From assembly GCA_043769275.1 (NCBI GenBank), contig JAYVJM010000059.1, positions 1 through 9,114 on the forward strand: a stretch of 9,114 bases of DNA, in the 5' to 3' direction. A program made the position numbers and the translations under genes. This DNA comes from JAYVJM01 sp043769275. GTDB lineage: Bacteria; Pseudomonadota; Gammaproteobacteria; Pseudomonadales; UBA7239. The notes beneath the pieces are model-generated. The model was given only the letters and a program-made list of their open reading frames with translations. It was not told the DNA's origin and searched no databases. This document shows, piece by piece, positions 7,372 to 9,114 of the stretch (position 1 is the stretch's first letter; each line of letters begins with the position of its first letter).

Positions 7372-8264
7372 AGATGCAAGAGGGTAAGCGTTGCGGAACG
7401 GTGGCCATTGTGGGTCGTCCCAATGTAGGTAAGTCGACTTTACTCAATCATTTGGTGGGGCAGAAATTATGCATCACCTCGCGTAAGCCGCAAACTACGC
7501 GGCACTTAATTACGGGAGTTAAAACAACAGAAAACACGCAAATCATTTTCGTCGATACACCAGGTATTCACTCAGGCGCGAAGAGTGCAATGAATCAGCG
7601 CATGAACCGTGCAGCAACATCAATATTGCATGATGTAGATGTGTTGGTATGGGTGGTGGATCGCGCGATCTGGACGGAGGAAGATCAGCGCGTATTGGAA
7701 CGTTTGCCGCCGTCAGAATTGCCGGTTGTGTTGGCGATCAATAAGGTGGACGAAATGCCCGAGAAGGGCGCGTTACTGCCGCTGATGGCCTCCTATAGGG
7801 AAAAGCACCCTTTTGTGGCGATGGTGCCAGTATCCGCGCTGCAAGGCACAGGGCTTGACGTTTTAGAAAGCGTGGTGCGACCGTTGCTGCCAGAAATTGA
7901 GTTTATTTATCCTGAGGATCAATTGACCAATAAAGGCGAAAGTTTTTTTGCTGCCGAAATCGTGCGCGAAAAAATTATTCGTCAGTTGGGGGAGGAGCTT
8001 CCGTATCAAACCGCAGTCGAGATTGAGCAGTTTCTCGAGGAAGGTAATCTGTTGCGTATTTCCGCTTTGATTTTGGTGGAAAAAGAAGGCCAAAAGAAAA
8101 TTGTGATTGGCGATGCCGGTGAGCGCCTGAAAAAAATTGGGCAGCAGGCGCGCCTTGATATGGAGGTTATGTTTGATAAAAAAGTGATGCTGAAGCTGTG
8201 GGTTAAGGTGCGTCGCGGTTGGGCAGATAGCGAGCGCGCTCTCAATAGTCTTGGTATCGAATAA
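7368..8264 (+). CDS. era: GTPase Era, 16S rRNA / 30S assembly factor
   Basis: Essential GTPase that binds the 3' end of 16S rRNA and assists 30S subunit maturation. The product is 298 residues (301 in E. coli). GTPase motifs: GRPNVGKS (16-23), the switch I threonines in PQTTRH (41-46), DTPG (63-66), NKVD (125-128) and SAL (156-158). The C-terminal KH domain (about 200-285) has the Era signature EELPYQTAVEIEQF (209-222) and a GxxG loop read as GDAG (248-251), followed by the conserved KLWVKVRRGW. The ATG at 7368 overlaps the rnc stop by four bases; ATG 7374 is a less likely alternative. Pairing with RNase III fits a shared role in rRNA maturation. Confidence 0.97.
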   Translation: MKMQEGKRCGTVAIVGRPNVGKSTLLNHLVGQKLCITSRKPQTTRHLITGVKTTENTQIIFVDTPGIHSGAKSAMNQRMNRAATSILHDVDVLVWVVDRAIWTEEDQRVLERLPPSELPVVLAINKVDEMPEKGALLPLMASYREKHPFVAMVPVSALQGTGLDVLESVVRPLLPEIEFIYPEDQLTNKGESFFAAEIVREKIIRQLGEELPYQTAVEIEQFLEEGNLLRISALILVEKEGQKKIVIGDAGERLKKIGQQARLDMEVMFDKKVMLKLWVKVRRGWADSERALNSLGIE

Positions 8265-8274
8265 AGCGGTTTTT

Positions 8275-9024
8275 ATGGCGCTTTCTTTTCTTCTGCACAG
8301 CCGGCCTTTGCGTGAAAATTCGGTTGTTCTCTCTTTTTTTTCTGATGGTATCGGGCGCGTTGATGCTGTAATGCGCGTTTCGAAATCGTTTATATCCAAA
8401 CCTTCAGCATCAAGATCAGCGAAGCAGCGCGCGCAGCGTATGCCGTTGTTGTTTTGTTGTTATGAGGCGCAATGGTCTGGCAGGGCGGAGCTAAAACAGT
8501 TGCAGTGTTGCGAATCGGTAGCCGTGCCGCTGATCCTGCATGCACAGGCATTATATTGCGGTTTTTATCTCAATGAGCTGCTCTACCGTTTGTTGCCTAG
8601 GCAGGATGTTGACTCGGATTTTTTCTCCCTGTACACGCAAACCTTGCTTCAGTTACAGGCTGCGGAAGCAGAGCCTTTGTTGCGTAGCTTTGAGCTGTCG
8701 CTGTTGGCGGCGATGGGTTACGGCTTGTGTTTTTCTGCCGATATTTACGGTGCCGCTTTAATGCCTGCTAAAGAGTACGCCTACTTATTGGAACAGGGTT
8801 TAATACCTCTGGATGCCACAGCATCTTCGCCGGCGACAGTGGGATTGGGTGCCGATTTTTTAGCGTTAGATCGGCGTGATTTCTCTGCGCCGACGACAAA
8901 AAAGCTGGCAAAACAATTGTTGCGTCGTGTACTGGCGATGTATTTAGGCGGGCGCCCTTTGCGCAGCCGTGAGTTTTTTGCGCCGTATAAACCGGTCATT
9001 AAGGACATGGTTGAAAATAACTGA
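8275..9024 (+). CDS. recO: DNA repair protein RecO, 3' end adjoining an IS
   Basis: Recombination mediator that works with RecR (and RecF) to load RecA onto SSB-coated single-stranded DNA. The product is 249 residues, near E. coli length (242). The N-terminal OB-fold begins FLLHSRPLRENSVVLSFFS, matching the family's VLHSRPxxE pattern, and IGRVDAVMRVSKS aligns with the next strands. The helical domain ends LGGRPLRSREFF, matching the conserved LGxxPLxSRExF near the family's C-terminus. The ATG at 8275 is 10 bases after era; TTG 8251 is possible but overlaps era and adds atypical residues. The stop TGA (9022-9024) lies inside the IS terminal repeat starting at 9021, so the last residue and stop come from the IS and the native tail may have been slightly different. 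Function is probably kept. Confidence 0.9.
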   Translation: MALSFLLHSRPLRENSVVLSFFSDGIGRVDAVMRVSKSFISKPSASRSAKQRAQRMPLLFCCYEAQWSGRAELKQLQCCESVAVPLILHAQALYCGFYLNELLYRLLPRQDVDSDFFSLYTQTLLQLQAAEAEPLLRSFELSLLAAMGYGLCFSADIYGAALMPAKEYAYLLEQGLIPLDATASSPATVGLGADFLALDRRDFSAPTTKKLAKQLLRRVLAMYLGGRPLRSREFFAPYKPVIKDMVENN

Positions 9025-9033
9025 TGTTACGCA
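9021..9033 (+). repeat. IS terminal inverted repeat, right copy
   Basis: CTGATGTTACGCA, identical to the reverse complement of 86-98. It holds stop codons for both strands: TGA (9022-9024) ends recO on the plus strand, and TAA (9029-9027) ends the transposase on the minus strand. The boundary at 9021 is inferred from the shared repeat; the two preceding bases AA also match the left copy. Confidence 0.72.
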
Positions 9034-9114
9034 GCCGCGCTAAATTGCTGAAGTTCTGCATAGGCGGCTCGCGATGCGTTGATGAGTAATTTCCGACAAA
9101 GCGCGAAGGGATTG
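9027..9114 (-). CDS. Transposase, C-terminal fragment (cut by window edge)
   Basis: A minus-strand frame enters from the right edge and ends at TAA (9029-9027) inside the terminal repeat, giving 28 residues that start NPFALCRKLL and end ELQQFSAAA. A basic, helical tail of this kind (RKLL..ASRAAYAELQ) fits the C-terminus of a DDE transposase, and a stop within or next to the terminal repeat is typical of compact IS elements. I infer it is the same transposase type as the N-terminal fragment at 1-61, but the two share no overlapping residues, so the link rests on the shared repeat and matching orientation. Confidence 0.6.
   Translation of the reverse strand, partial: NPFALCRKLLINASRAAYAELQQFSAAA

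Larger units (their letters stand above)
9021..9114 (-). mobile_element. Insertion sequence, 3' end (partial, runs off right edge)
   Basis: The final 94 bases are the end of an IS that carries the C-terminus of a transposase on the minus strand and starts with the terminal repeat. Together with the 5' end at 1-98 it looks like the other end of the same kind of element, and both copies have the same orientation. In related gammaproteobacteria pdxJ usually follows recO; here the IS takes that place within the visible sequence. Confidence 0.7.

Noticed and set aside
9021..9036. Resemblance of GATGTTACGCAGC to part of the class 1 integron attI1 region
   Set aside because: Only about 13 bases match from memory, no integrase or gene cassette is present, and the same 13-base core repeated at the left edge is better explained as an IS terminal repeat.
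1..9114. A composite transposon carrying the whole segment
   Set aside because: The cargo is core, partly essential genes in a conserved order with uniform composition, so mobilisation as a unit is unlikely. Independent insertions or a contig break at a repeat explain the edges more simply.

Overview
The window looks like a chromosomal piece of a gammaproteobacterium, probably near the Pseudomonadales/Cellvibrionales. That placement is inference from three things: the gene order lepA-lepB-DUF4845-rnc-era-recO, the presence of the DUF4845 gene (typical of gammaproteobacteria), and a PntA subunit split into two genes, as in Pseudomonas-type transhydrogenases. No rRNA or tRNA is present to settle the taxonomy.

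Layout: (1) Positions 1-98 are the 5' end of an insertion sequence (IS) whose transposase runs leftward out of the window. (2) Positions 99-197 are a short gap with a strong hairpin terminator. (3) Positions 198-3089 hold pntAA-pntAB-pntB on the minus strand, encoding the membrane proton-translocating NAD(P) transhydrogenase. (4) Positions 3090-3312 are the divergent intergenic region. (5) Positions 3313-9024 hold a tight six-gene plus-strand cluster: lepA (EF4), lepB (signal peptidase I), a DUF4845 membrane protein, rnc (RNase III), era (ribosome-assembly GTPase) and recO (recombination mediator). Gaps are 9, 58, 14, -4 and 10 bases, so it is very likely one operon. (6) Positions 9021-9114 are the 3' end of an IS, again with the transposase on the minus strand; it abuts recO so closely that the recO stop codon lies inside the IS terminal repeat.

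The genes fall into three jobs: redox/proton coupling (pnt), translation, ribosome and RNA quality control (lepA, rnc, era), and export and DNA repair (lepB, recO). All core genes appear intact, with their catalytic motifs present. The exception is one RNase III metal-ligand position, which is Asn instead of the Asp seen in E. coli.

The least ordinary feature is the pair of edges. Both end about 95 bases inside what looks like the same IS, in the same orientation, sharing the 15-mer AACTGATGTTACGCA. This may mean a multicopy IS flanking the segment, or simply an assembly contig broken at a repeat. I see no new defence system, CRISPR array, toxin-antitoxin pair or other undescribed multi-gene system here.
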